NCBI RefSeq assembly: GCF_002104765.1 | Contig: NZ_NCXM01000027.1 | Location: forward strand, 32,386-96,385 | Reading direction: 5' to 3' | Length of the DNA stretch: 64,000 bases | Source of the DNA: Mycolicibacterium vulneris | Lineage (GTDB): Bacteria > Actinomycetota > Actinomycetes > Mycobacteriales > Mycobacteriaceae | Shown here: positions 32,370 to 41,231 of the stretch, in pieces | Numbering within the stretch: the first letter of the stretch is position 1 | How the letters are laid out: every line of letters starts with the position of its first letter | Made by a program: the position numbers and the translations under genes | The notes under the pieces: generated by a model | Databases searched by the model: none | Seen by the model: the letters and a program-made list of their open reading frames with translations, nothing else | Told to the model about the DNA's origin: nothing

Positions 32370-34133
32370 GTGGAGGACGGCGCCGGTGCCGACCGACTGC
32401 AGGCCCTGGGCATGCTTGCCTCCGCGCTCGCGGGCCGGGCCGTCGCGGTCGCCGGGCTGCCACCGGGTGAACCGGCATGGACCGACGGCCAGACGATTCA
32501 CGTCGATGCCGCGGCCGCGCCGCGCGCGCAACTGAAAGCCGTAGCCGTGCAAGCGTCGATGATCGCCGCCGGCAGCCTGGAGCCCGATGTGGTGGGCGCG
32601 TTGGTTCGCCGCCGCAAGCTGGCCAAGCGTTACCTCTCGGTCGAAGGCCACCGCGCACTGGTCGCCAACGCCCCGTTGCTGCCAAGCGTTTTGGCGTCGC
32701 TCGGCGATCGCGACATCGCGGGTCGCAGCGATTCGCCCGACGCGTCGCTCGACATTGCCGCCAGACGGGGGGCGCTCGAGGACCCGCCGCCGGGGTTCGG
32801 CGTGATCCGTGCGGCGAAGGTCATTGCCGCGTGTGCCGGGGTGGCCAAACAAGACGAGGAGGAGAAGGCCGGCCATGTGCCGCGGCGCAATGGCGCAACG
32901 CAACTCGATGAGCTCGACGACGGTGAGGTCGACGACTCCGACGATCCCGACCTGTTCACCAGCCCGGTTGGCGGTGGCGGATTCATCGGCAAGTGGTTGA
33001 AGAAGATGCTGTCGTCCGCGCGCAAGACCGGAAGTGGCGGCGGCCCGCCCGGCGCGGACAATCCGACCCACCGCATCAGTTCCGGCAAGCGCGGCGCATA
33101 CGCCGTCGCGTCGCTGGCCTCGACCTCCGGCGACGACGGCGACGCCGACCACGATGGGCAGACCGCCGCGGACGGCGTGCGGTATCCCGAGTGGGACGTC
33201 GCGCGCAAGAGCTATCGGCCGGCCTGGTGCACGGTGCGTGAGGTCGAGCCACAGATCAAGGGGTCGGCCACCCAGGCCATCGACGACGCCATCGGCGTGC
33301 GGCGGCCGCTGTCGCGGCTCGGCATGGGCCTGCACCGTCGGCACCGGCAGTCGCAGGGCGACGACATCGACATCGACGCGGCGGTCGAGGCTCGGGTCGA
33401 GGTGCGGGCCGGATCGGTGCCCGACGAGGCCGTGTACCTCGACAGCCTGCGGCGCCGTCGCGACCTGTCGGTGCTGCTGCTGCTCGACGTGTCGGGTTCG
33501 TCGGGCGAACCCGGAACGGCAGGGCGCACGGTGCACGAACAACAGCGTGCGGCCGTCGCCAACCTGACCGTGGCGTTGCACGATCTGGGTGACCGTGTCG
33601 CGCTGTACGCGTACTACTCGCAGGGCCGTCGCGCGGTGAGCATGGTGCCGGTGAAGCGGTTCGACGACCAGCTGAATTCCCAGGTCATCCGGCGGCTCAA
33701 CAGCTTGGAACCCGGCGCGTATTCACGACTGGGCGCGGCGATCCGGCACGGTTCGGCGACTCTGGAGGCGCGCGGCGGTACGTCGCGGCGGCTATTGGTG
33801 GTGCTCTCCGATGGACTGGCCTACGACCATGGCTACGAGCGGGCGTACGGTGCCGCGGACGCGCGCCGCGCGCTGACCGAGGCCCGCCGCCGGGGGACCG
33901 GCTGCGTATGCCTGACGATCGGCGCGGGAACCGACGTGCTGTTGCTGCGCCGGGTGTTCGGCAGCACGGCGCACGCCACCATCGCGCGCCCCGATCAGCT
34001 CGCCGGTGTGATCGGACCGCTGTTCCGATCCGCGCTGCGCTCGGCGGAGGTTCGCCGCAGATTATCGGTGATGCCAAGTCCCAGAACACAGTTGGCGCGC
34101 GAAAACGTAAACACCGCCCGGCAGAGCACTTGA
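32370..34133 (+). CDS. NorD/CoxE-like VWA-domain protein
   Basis: 587-residue protein with a C-terminal von Willebrand A domain. The metal-ion-dependent adhesion site starts VLLLLDVSGSSGEPG (DxSxS) near residue 370, with YSRLGAAIRHGSATL and LLVVLSDGLAYDHGYERAYG completing the site. The first 350 residues are helical and acidic (DDGEVDDSDDPD). The end of the domain (YERAYGAADARRALTEARRR) matches NorD/CbbO-type activators. GGAGG places the start at GTG 32370 rather than TTG 32364. Such proteins work with the MoxR-class ATPase encoded next, acting as the adaptor that binds a target enzyme. Confidence 0.88.
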   Translation: MEDGAGADRLQALGMLASALAGRAVAVAGLPPGEPAWTDGQTIHVDAAAAPRAQLKAVAVQASMIAAGSLEPDVVGALVRRRKLAKRYLSVEGHRALVANAPLLPSVLASLGDRDIAGRSDSPDASLDIAARRGALEDPPPGFGVIRAAKVIAACAGVAKQDEEEKAGHVPRRNGATQLDELDDGEVDDSDDPDLFTSPVGGGGFIGKWLKKMLSSARKTGSGGGPPGADNPTHRISSGKRGAYAVASLASTSGDDGDADHDGQTAADGVRYPEWDVARKSYRPAWCTVREVEPQIKGSATQAIDDAIGVRRPLSRLGMGLHRRHRQSQGDDIDIDAAVEARVEVRAGSVPDEAVYLDSLRRRRDLSVLLLLDVSGSSGEPGTAGRTVHEQQRAAVANLTVALHDLGDRVALYAYYSQGRRAVSMVPVKRFDDQLNSQVIRRLNSLEPGAYSRLGAAIRHGSATLEARGGTSRRLLVVLSDGLAYDHGYERAYGAADARRALTEARRRGTGCVCLTIGAGTDVLLLRRVFGSTAHATIARPDQLAGVIGPLFRSALRSAEVRRRLSVMPSPRTQLARENVNTARQST

Positions 34134-34159
34134 AAACAAACATCTGTTCCGGCTAGGCT
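34130..34159 (+). promoter_or_regulatory. Promoter with shared operator dyad (site D)
   Basis: TTGAAA (34130-34135), 18 bases, TAGGCT (34154-34159), directly at the stop of the VWA gene. The 16-mer AAACAAACATCTGTTC (34134-34149) is a dyad of the shared family and fills the spacer. It gives the ATPase gene its own regulated start. Confidence 0.7.
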
Positions 34160-34189
34160 CCAATCGCCGGAAGTAGCGGAAGGGAAGCT

Positions 34190-35065
34190 ATGGCCAACGA
34201 GTCCGGTCTTGCGTACTTCAACGGCGGTCCGTCCGACGCGGACGGAAAGGAAGAAGTGCGGCCCTACTACCAAGCGGTCGGCGGCGAAGAGGCCGTTTTC
34301 AAGGCGGCTTACCGCCAGGGCCTGGCGCTGGTCCTGAAGGGTCCGACCGGGTGTGGAAAGACCCGATTCGTCGAGGCGATGGCCCACGACCTGGGGCGTC
34401 CGCTGATCACCGTCGCCTGCCACGACGACCTCACCACGGCGGACCTGGTCGGCCGCTACCTGCTGCGTGGCGACGAGACGGTGTGGGTGGACGGCCCGCT
34501 GACCCGGGCGGTGCGTGAGGGCGCGATCTGCTACCTCGACGAGGTGGTGGAAGCCCGGCAGGACACCACCGTCGTGCTGCATCCGCTGGCCGACCATCGG
34601 CGACAGCTGCCCATCGAGCGACTCGGCGTCACGCTGGACGCGGCGCCCGGATTCGGCCTGGTGGTGTCGTACAACCCCGGCTATCAGAGCGTGTTGAAGG
34701 ATCTGAAGGATTCGACGCGGCAGCGGATGGTGGCCATCGAATTCGATTTCCCCACGGCCGATATCGAAGAATGCATCGTCGCGCACGAGGCGGGCGTCAA
34801 CGGGACCACCGCGGCCGAGCTGGTCCGGTTCGGGCAGGCCATCCGCCGGCTGGAAACGGGCGGGCTGCGCGAGGTGGCTTCGACGCGGGTGCTGATCGCC
34901 GCCGGCAGGCTGGTCGCCGAGGGCCTGAGCATGCGGGAGGCGGCGCGGGCCGCCATCGCGGGTCCGCTGACCGACGACGTGGCGGTGGGCAAGGCGCTGG
35001 GCGAAATGATCCAGATTTACCTGGGTACGGACGGGTCCGGCGGGTCCGGCGGGTCCGATGATTGA
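34190..35065 (+). CDS. MoxR-class AAA+ ATPase, NorQ/CbbQ/NirQ-like
   Basis: 291-residue AAA+ protein. Walker A GPTGCGKTRFVEAMA near residue 53, Walker B AICYLDEVVEARQD near residue 112, sensor 1 VVSYNPGYQS near residue 160 and an arginine finger region in STRQRMVAIEFDF. It is closest by eye to CbbQ/NorQ, which with CbbO/NorD remodel and activate Rubisco or nitric oxide reductase. Neither target is present here, so a local oxygenase or membrane enzyme is the plausible client. It ends in a Gly/Ser repeat (GSGGSGG). AAGGGAAG precedes the ATG. Confidence 0.9.
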   Translation: MANESGLAYFNGGPSDADGKEEVRPYYQAVGGEEAVFKAAYRQGLALVLKGPTGCGKTRFVEAMAHDLGRPLITVACHDDLTTADLVGRYLLRGDETVWVDGPLTRAVREGAICYLDEVVEARQDTTVVLHPLADHRRQLPIERLGVTLDAAPGFGLVVSYNPGYQSVLKDLKDSTRQRMVAIEFDFPTADIEECIVAHEAGVNGTTAAELVRFGQAIRRLETGGLREVASTRVLIAAGRLVAEGLSMREAARAAIAGPLTDDVAVGKALGEMIQIYLGTDGSGGSGGSDD

Positions 35066-35108
35066 CGCTGCATACCGCCCCCGCTAGGGCCTGAACAAAT
35101 ATTAGGTT
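35062..35108 (+). promoter_or_regulatory. Possible promoter with downstream operator (site E)
   Basis: TTGACG (35062-35067), 17 bases, TAGGGC (35085-35090) could drive the binding-protein operon. The dyad GAACAAATATTAGGTT (35093-35108) lies right after the -10, where a bound repressor would block initiation. The -10 is weak, so the promoter call is tentative; the dyad is clear. Confidence 0.6.
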
Positions 35109-35147
35109 TTCGATCGGCGCGCGCAATTCAGTCACCTGGGAGGTCGG

Positions 35148-36266
35148 ATGTCCTACGAGAGCAGCGCAGAACCGATCAAGGTCGGCTACCTGATGGACTT
35201 CAAGCTCCCGCCGGGGTTCCCCGAAGAGCTGTTCGCCTCCTTCACCCGTACGTTCGACCTCATCTTCGAAGAAGCAACCGGTCAGGGCCTGATGGACCGT
35301 CCCGTGCAGATGATTTATCGCGAGGTGGAGGGACTGCCCAAGGGTTCGGTCAAGGCGGTGATCGATGCGTATGGCGAACTGGTCGACGAGGGCTGCCTGG
35401 TGGTCTTCGGCCCGAACATCACCGATAACTGCGTGCCGTTGCGAGAAGCGATCGAGGAACGGTTCAAGGTACCCGCGATCAGCGTGACCGGCACCGACGA
35501 CTGGCTGGGCGAGTGGACATTCGCCTTCCCCCAGGGATCGATGACCGATGAACCGATCTTCCTGGCCGACCTCATCGCCAAGCGCGGGCTCACCGAAATC
35601 GGTGTCCTGGTCGAGCAGAGCCTCATTGGTGAGAGCTACCTGAAGAACCTGCGAAGTGCCTGCCGGCGCAAAGGCATTCGGATCGTCGCGGAAGTCGCGA
35701 TCGCGCAGACGGCCCAGGACATCAACGCCGCGGTGCAGACGCTGCACGAGGCAAAGGCCGAGGCGATCGTGCACCTGGGCTTCGGCTTCGGAATCGTCTT
35801 CATCAACCCGGCGCTCGAGTCCCTCGGCTGGGACCCGCCCCGCTTCACCACGACGGCGTGGCAGAACGCCTGGGTGAACCCGATCATGTGGAATGCATTC
35901 ATGGGCTGGATCGGTGTCGACCAATACGACGAGGCGAATCGAATCGGCCAGGACTTCCTCGACAGCTACGCAAAGAAGTACGACGGGAGCCGCCCCGAAT
36001 TCTGCGTGACCGTGGTCAACCGCGACGTCGCCGCGACCCTCGTGCGCGCGTTCACCGACGCCCATCCGCTCAGCCCGCGCGGCGTCAAAGAGGCGCTGGA
36101 GCGGGTCAAGATGATGCCCGCCGCGTCTGGCGCGCCTGGTACCCGCGTGTCGTTCGGCAAATGGACACGCCGGGCCTGGATGGGTGCCGGGTACCTGGTG
36201 GCGCGCACCCTCGACGCCGATGGCATCAACTCGCACTTGGTGGATCGCTTCGGAGAGGAAGACTGA
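35148..36266 (+). CDS. Periplasmic-binding-protein-fold protein without signal peptide
   Basis: 372-residue type I substrate-binding fold (Leu/Ile/Val-binding or amide-sensor type). Lobe 1 opens IKVGYLMDFKLPPGFPEEL and has VVFGPNITDNCVPLREAIEE; the hinge/lobe 2 part has IGVLVEQSLIGESYLKNLRS and AEAIVHLGFGFGIVFINPAL. The N-terminus is hydrophilic with no signal peptide or lipobox, and no ABC permease or ATPase is nearby. It therefore probably binds its ligand in the cytoplasm. Its stop overlaps the start of the AveC-like gene (TGATG), so the two proteins are likely produced and used together. The ligand is unknown. Confidence 0.82.
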   Translation: MSYESSAEPIKVGYLMDFKLPPGFPEELFASFTRTFDLIFEEATGQGLMDRPVQMIYREVEGLPKGSVKAVIDAYGELVDEGCLVVFGPNITDNCVPLREAIEERFKVPAISVTGTDDWLGEWTFAFPQGSMTDEPIFLADLIAKRGLTEIGVLVEQSLIGESYLKNLRSACRRKGIRIVAEVAIAQTAQDINAAVQTLHEAKAEAIVHLGFGFGIVFINPALESLGWDPPRFTTTAWQNAWVNPIMWNAFMGWIGVDQYDEANRIGQDFLDSYAKKYDGSRPEFCVTVVNRDVAATLVRAFTDAHPLSPRGVKEALERVKMMPAASGAPGTRVSFGKWTRRAWMGAGYLVARTLDADGINSHLVDRFGEED

Positions 36267-37408
36267 TGTCCACAGAACAAACCACACCTCCTGCCGAGCA
36301 GGAGGAACCGGCCGCCGCACAGCGAAAAGCCAAGCGCGGCTGGGGCGGTTGGATCGCCGCCGCGGCGCTGGCCGCCTTCGCGCTGTTCTTCATCGCGAAT
36401 TGCCGTGTGGCCCTTGACCCTCGCGTCGCGAACCCGAATGTGCAGGGCCGGCCCCGCCCGGTGAAATTCACGTTCGGTCTGGACTACATCGCGTTCCTGG
36501 ACTGGGCCACGGTCGGGGCGCTGATTGTGCTGTTGATCGTCTTCATCAGGGGCTGGCGCCGCAATCCCGGTAGCCCGGTGATGTTGATGTTCCTGTGCAC
36601 CACGCTGATCGTGTGGCAGGACCCGATCATGAACTGGTCACCGTTCGCGGTCTACAACCCCGATCTCGTTCACTGGCCGGAATCCTGGCCACTCGTGTCG
36701 TTGTCGCCGACCGTCGAACCGTTCGTGGTCTTCGGCTACGTGATGTTCTACTTCGGCCCCTACTTCCCGGCGGTCTGGCTGCTGCGCAGACTGCAGGCAA
36801 AGTACGGACCCACCAGCTATGTGTCGCGGCATCCCCTGGTCAGCCTGGGGCTGATCACGCTGGTGATCGGGTTCATTTTCGATGCCTTCCTGGAAAACAT
36901 CCTCATCCACTGGGGCATGTACATCTACTCGCAGGTGATTCCGTGGGGATCAGTGTTCACCGGCACCACCTTCCAGTTCCCGCTGATCTGGGAATCGTTC
37001 TCGGTGTGCTTCGTGATGGTGCCGGCCGCGATCCTCTGCTACCGCGACGACACCGGTAAGTCGGTGGCGGAAAAGCTTGCCGCAAAAGCGAAGTTGTTCC
37101 CGTCGCGCCCGGTGCTGGGCACGTTCCTGGTGATGTTCGTCATCATCAATGTGTCGTACTTCGCCTACGGCGGCTGGTTCTGGGTCATCAAGGTCAGCCA
37201 CGCCGCCACCTCGGTGGCCTGCCCGTGGCCGTATCCGGAAGCCAAAGTGTATGACCCGCAAGGGTATTACGAGAAGGCGGGCGCTCAGGGCCCCTACTCG
37301 GTCGGCATCTGGTCGACCTGGGCGAGCGGGGAGCCCAACGGGCGACCCCACGTCATCCCCCCGCCGCCGGGTGAGGGCGCGTGTGCGACGGCGGGCCAGC
37401 ATGGCTGA
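36266..37408 (+). CDS. AveC-like spirocyclase-family membrane protein
   Basis: 380-residue integral membrane protein with about seven helices (WIAAAALAAFALFFIANCRV, FLDWATVGALIVLLIVFIRG, GLITLVIGFIFDAFLENILI, LGTFLVMFVIINVSYFAYGG and others). Conserved features include the WQDPIMNW loop and the acidic-aromatic FDAFLENILIHWGMYIYS segment. It resembles AveC, the avermectin spirocyclase/dehydratase; relatives occur in many mycobacteria without known substrate. It is translationally coupled to the binding protein upstream and overlaps the SDR downstream by eight bases, so it sits in the middle of one operon. A cyclisation or dehydration of a lipid or polyketide-like compound is an inference. Confidence 0.78.
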   Translation: MSTEQTTPPAEQEEPAAAQRKAKRGWGGWIAAAALAAFALFFIANCRVALDPRVANPNVQGRPRPVKFTFGLDYIAFLDWATVGALIVLLIVFIRGWRRNPGSPVMLMFLCTTLIVWQDPIMNWSPFAVYNPDLVHWPESWPLVSLSPTVEPFVVFGYVMFYFGPYFPAVWLLRRLQAKYGPTSYVSRHPLVSLGLITLVIGFIFDAFLENILIHWGMYIYSQVIPWGSVFTGTTFQFPLIWESFSVCFVMVPAAILCYRDDTGKSVAEKLAAKAKLFPSRPVLGTFLVMFVIINVSYFAYGGWFWVIKVSHAATSVACPWPYPEAKVYDPQGYYEKAGAQGPYSVGIWSTWASGEPNGRPHVIPPPPGEGACATAGQHG

Positions 37409-38405
37409 GCCGCGCACGGTCGTCATCACCGGCGCATCCCGCGGACTGGGCTTCGCCTCGGCGGTTCGGATGTACCGGGAGGGGTGGCGTGTGGTCGCGG
37501 CCATGCGCACTCCCGACCAGGGAATGCCGCTGCTGCGCGACGCTACCGGGGCTGCCCCCGATGACGAGCGGTTGATCGGCGTCCAGCTCGACCTGACCGA
37601 CAGCGCGTCGATCGCCGCGGCGGCCAAGACAATCGAGGAAGCCGTGGGCGCACCGTACGCACTGGTGCACAACGCGGGTATCTCGGCCGCCGGCATGGTG
37701 GAGGAGACCGACATGGCGTTGTGGCAGCGCATGCTCGCCACCAGCGTCCTGGGCCCCGTCACGCTCACCCAGGCCCTGCTGCCGTCGATGCGGGCGGCGG
37801 GTCAAGGGCGAATCATCCTGGTGTCCAGCGCGGCCGGGGTGCGGGGCCAGCCCGCCACCGCGCCGTACTCCGCGGCCAAGGGAGCGCTGGAGCGGTGGGG
37901 GGAATCGATGGCGTGCGAAATCGCGCCGTTCGGTCTCGGTGTCACCGTCCTGGTCGCCGGCACGTATGACACCGAGATCATCACCGACGCCGGCACCACC
38001 GATGACCGAAACTTCGGTGGTCCGTATGCCCGGCTGCACAACACCATGAACAGCCGCGGGCGCTTCGCGATGAAATTGGCGCGGCCGCCGGAACGGTTCA
38101 CCGACGGCCTGCTCAAGGCGATCGATGACCGGGGAGCATTCCGCCGCCGGGGCATCGGGCCGGACGCCTCGATGCTGTTGGTGGCCAACAGGATCCTGCC
38201 GGCGTCGGGCATGCATCACATGTCGCGGATCGTGCTGGGCATACCCCGGCAGGGGTCGATGCGCGATGGGGCGTGGCCGTTGACGACAAGTCAAAAGGCG
38301 ATGGTTTTCGTCGCCCGGGTTCTTCCGCAGCCGGTACTGCAGCGCTTGGCCGCGGTGGCGGGGCGGTTCTCGTCGCAAACGAATGCTGCGCCGCAAGGGG
38401 ATTAA
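37401..38405 (+). CDS. Short-chain dehydrogenase with C-terminal extension
   Basis: 334-residue SDR. Coenzyme motif TVVITGASRGLGFASAVRMY, LVHNAGISAAG, serine in ILVSSAAGVRG and YxxxK in APYSAAKGALERWGE near residue 155. About 90 residues follow the classical domain (RFTDGLLKAIDDRGAFRRRG, SGMHHMSRIVLGIPRQG) and may make a membrane-associated or lid part. Start ATG overlaps the AveC-like gene by eight bases and a P450 gene follows nine bases after its stop: clearly the same operon. Confidence 0.88.
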   Translation: MAEPRTVVITGASRGLGFASAVRMYREGWRVVAAMRTPDQGMPLLRDATGAAPDDERLIGVQLDLTDSASIAAAAKTIEEAVGAPYALVHNAGISAAGMVEETDMALWQRMLATSVLGPVTLTQALLPSMRAAGQGRIILVSSAAGVRGQPATAPYSAAKGALERWGESMACEIAPFGLGVTVLVAGTYDTEIITDAGTTDDRNFGGPYARLHNTMNSRGRFAMKLARPPERFTDGLLKAIDDRGAFRRRGIGPDASMLLVANRILPASGMHHMSRIVLGIPRQGSMRDGAWPLTTSQKAMVFVARVLPQPVLQRLAAVAGRFSSQTNAAPQGD

Positions 38406-38414
38406 GGGGCAATC

Positions 38415-39629
38415 ATGGAACAACTTTTCGACGATCTAGAAGACTTCGGCGCATTCGACGAGGCGGTCTCCGGGGACGTGCGCGACCCGTACACCGAATT
38501 GGCCCGGCTGCGTCGCGAGGAACCGATTCAGCGCCTGGACACCTCCGGGATGCCCCATGAGGAATCCAAGCCGGTCTTCATCGTCTACCGGCACGAGGAG
38601 GCGCAGCAGATGCTGCGCGACAACGAAACGTTCTCCTCGGCGGCCGTCATCGCGGCGTTCGGCCCCGTCCTGGGGGAGCGCGTCATGCTCGGCATGGACG
38701 AGCCGATACACGGCCGGCTGCGGTCACTGGTGTCAAAGGCGTTCTCGCAGAAGGCCTTGGCGCGCTGGGAGGACGAGTTGGTCGGACGCGTGGCCAATGG
38801 TCTGATCGACAAGTTCGCCGCCAACGGCAAGGCCGACCTGGTCAAGGAATTCACCTTCGACTATCCCAGTCAGATCATCGCCGGTCTGCTGGGCCTGCCC
38901 GAGGCGGACTACCCACAGTTCCAGCGCTGGTCCATCTCGCTGCTGAGCTGGATCCTGAATCCGGAACGCGGACTTGCCGCCTCGGCGGCGCTGTGCGACT
39001 ACTTCGCGCCGATCCTGGCGGCCCGCCGCGCGGAGCCCAAGGACGATCTGATCAGCGCGCTGGCCCAGGCGGAGATCGACGGCGAGAAGCTCGAGGACGA
39101 GGAGATCTATTCGTTCCTGCGTCTGCTGCTGCCCGCCGGGGTGGAGACCACCTACCGCGCGCTGGGCAACCTGCTGCTCGCTCTGCTGTCCGATCCCAAG
39201 CAACTGGACGCCATCCGCGCGGACCGCTCGCTGCTGCCGCAGGCCATCGAGGAGGGCGTGCGGTGGGAACCGCCGCTGTTGACCATCACCCGGGTCGCCA
39301 CCCGCGACACCGAACTCGGCGGGGTGCCGATCCCGGCCGGGTCAAGCGTGATGCCGATGCTGGGCGCCGCCAATCGGCAGGAAGACCGTTACCCCGAACC
39401 GGACTCGTTCGACATCTTCCGCTCGCCCAAGGGCCACCTGGGCTGGGGGCACGGCGTGCACGTCTGCCTCGGCATGCACCTGGCGCGGCTCGAGATGCGC
39501 ACCGCCATCAACCTTCTGCTCGACCGGTTGCCGAACCTGCGGCTGGACCCCGAGGGGATCGACCCGCATATTCGCGGCCAGGTCTTCCGGTCACCGACGT
39601 CGGTCCCGGTGCTGTTCGACCCCCAATAA
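38415..39629 (+). CDS. Cytochrome P450, first of two
   Basis: 404-residue soluble bacterial P450. I-helix LLLPAGVETTYRALG (AGxET) near residue 245, K-helix ExxR in AIEEGVRWEPP, and the haem-ligand loop GWGHGVHVCLGMHLAR near residue 345. The usual phenylalanine seven residues before the cysteine is tryptophan here, a conservative but notable change that could tune the haem potential. No ferredoxin gene is adjacent, so electrons must come from elsewhere. Operonic with the AveC-like and SDR genes. Confidence 0.93.
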   Translation: MEQLFDDLEDFGAFDEAVSGDVRDPYTELARLRREEPIQRLDTSGMPHEESKPVFIVYRHEEAQQMLRDNETFSSAAVIAAFGPVLGERVMLGMDEPIHGRLRSLVSKAFSQKALARWEDELVGRVANGLIDKFAANGKADLVKEFTFDYPSQIIAGLLGLPEADYPQFQRWSISLLSWILNPERGLAASAALCDYFAPILAARRAEPKDDLISALAQAEIDGEKLEDEEIYSFLRLLLPAGVETTYRALGNLLLALLSDPKQLDAIRADRSLLPQAIEEGVRWEPPLLTITRVATRDTELGGVPIPAGSSVMPMLGAANRQEDRYPEPDSFDIFRSPKGHLGWGHGVHVCLGMHLARLEMRTAINLLLDRLPNLRLDPEGIDPHIRGQVFRSPTSVPVLFDPQ

Positions 39630-39743
39630 CCGGCCCCGTCCGAGGCTCCACTTGCCAATCGGCTAGTTTCCAGTAAGGCTCCCCGTAGGGTAACCAGCGC
39701 TCTGCGGGACGCCCCTCTAACGAGTCAGAAGAGAGTGACAGAT

Positions 39744-41228
39744 ATGACTGAGGCTGTAAAGGTCCGCTTCGAGCCGAAAATGATGATCGACGGCAAGCTC
39801 GTCGAGGGCCAGGCCGGCACCTTCGCCAACATCAACCCGGCGACCGAGGAGTCGCTCGGCGAGGTTTCGGACGCGTCGAAGGAGGACATGCACCGGGCCA
39901 TCGACGCCGCCCGGCGCGCCTTCGACGAGACCGACTGGTCGACCAACAAGGAGCTGCGCAAGCGCTGCCTGCTGCAGCTGCACGAGGCGATCGAGTCCGA
40001 GATCGACGAGCTGCGTGAGGAGCTCATCCTCGAGGTCGGCTCCCCGCGGGCCATCACGTTCGGACCCCAGCTGGACGCCCCGCTGGAGGACGGGCTGAAG
40101 TACCCCGCACGCCTGATCGACGAGTACGCGTGGGAAACCGACCTGGGCGACAAGGTGATCAGCCTGACCGGCACGCTGACCACCCGCAAGGTGTGGCGGG
40201 AACCGGTGGGCGTGGTCGGCGCGATTGTGCCGTGGAACTTCCCGTTCGAGGTCACCCTCAACAAGCTCGGCCAGGCGCTGGGCACCGGCAACACCGTGGT
40301 GCTCAAGCCGGCCCCCAACACCCCGTTCAACGCGAACCGGCTCGGCCGCCTGATCGCCGAGAAGACCGACATCCCCGCGGGCGTCGTCAACGTCGTCACC
40401 GCCTCGGACCACTTCGTGGGCGAGGAGCTCACGCTGTCGCCGAAGGTCGACCTGATCTCGTTCACCGGCTCGACGGTGGTCGGCAAGCGGATCATGGAGA
40501 AGGGCGCCGCGACCATGAAGCGGCTGTTCCTCGAACTCGGCGGCAAGTCGGCCACCATCGTGCTGGAGGACGCCGACTTCGGGACGGCGTGCATGGTCGG
40601 CATCGCGCCGTGCATGCACGCCGGTCAGGGCTGTGCGAACCCGACCAGGCTGCTGCTGCCGCGGTCCCGCTATGAGGAGGGCGTCGAGATCCTCAAGAAC
40701 ATCTACGAGAACGTCACGTGCGGCGACCCGCAGGACCCGGGAACGCTGTGTGGGCCGGTGATCTCGCAACGACAGTTCGACCGCGTGACGGACTACATCA
40801 AGAAGGGCGTCGAGGAGGGCGCCACGGCCCTGGTCGGCGGACCCGGTGCGGAAACCGGTTTCGACAAGGGATATTTCATCAGGCCAACGCTTTTCACGAA
40901 CGTCGACAACAAGATGACCATCGCGCAGGAGGAGATCTTCGGCCCGGTGCTGTCGGTCATCCCGTTCGACGACGAGGAGGACGCGATCCGGATCGCCAAC
41001 GACAGCGTGTACGGGTTGGCCGGCAACGTGTTTGCGGGTTCGCTCGAGCGTGCGCTGTCGGTGACCCGCCGGATCAAGGCCGGCTTCATGGGCGTCAACG
41101 GCGGCGCCCCGTACGGCGCGGACACACCGTTCGGCGGCTACAAGGAAAGCGGCGTGGGACGCCAGAACGGTATTGCCGGATTCGACCAGTACACCGAGAT
41201 CAAGTCGGTCGCCTACCCCGCCGGCTAG
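39744..41228 (+). CDS. Aldehyde dehydrogenase
   Basis: 494-residue NAD(P)-dependent aldehyde dehydrogenase. Coenzyme motif FTGSTVVGKRIMEKG, catalytic glutamate in FLELGGKSATIVLE near residue 265 and catalytic cysteine in HAGQGCANPTRLLLP near residue 299 are all there, with the EEIFGPVLSVIPFD end motif. GAAGAGAG lies nine bases before the ATG at 39744; a GTG three codons earlier is less good. It would oxidise an aldehyde produced by P450 or SDR chemistry to an acid ready for CoA ligation. The 114-base gap after the P450 may hold its own promoter. Confidence 0.93.
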   Translation: MTEAVKVRFEPKMMIDGKLVEGQAGTFANINPATEESLGEVSDASKEDMHRAIDAARRAFDETDWSTNKELRKRCLLQLHEAIESEIDELREELILEVGSPRAITFGPQLDAPLEDGLKYPARLIDEYAWETDLGDKVISLTGTLTTRKVWREPVGVVGAIVPWNFPFEVTLNKLGQALGTGNTVVLKPAPNTPFNANRLGRLIAEKTDIPAGVVNVVTASDHFVGEELTLSPKVDLISFTGSTVVGKRIMEKGAATMKRLFLELGGKSATIVLEDADFGTACMVGIAPCMHAGQGCANPTRLLLPRSRYEEGVEILKNIYENVTCGDPQDPGTLCGPVISQRQFDRVTDYIKKGVEEGATALVGGPGAETGFDKGYFIRPTLFTNVDNKMTIAQEEIFGPVLSVIPFDDEEDAIRIANDSVYGLAGNVFAGSLERALSVTRRIKAGFMGVNGGAPYGADTPFGGYKESGVGRQNGIAGFDQYTEIKSVAYPAG

Positions 41229-41231
41229 AAA

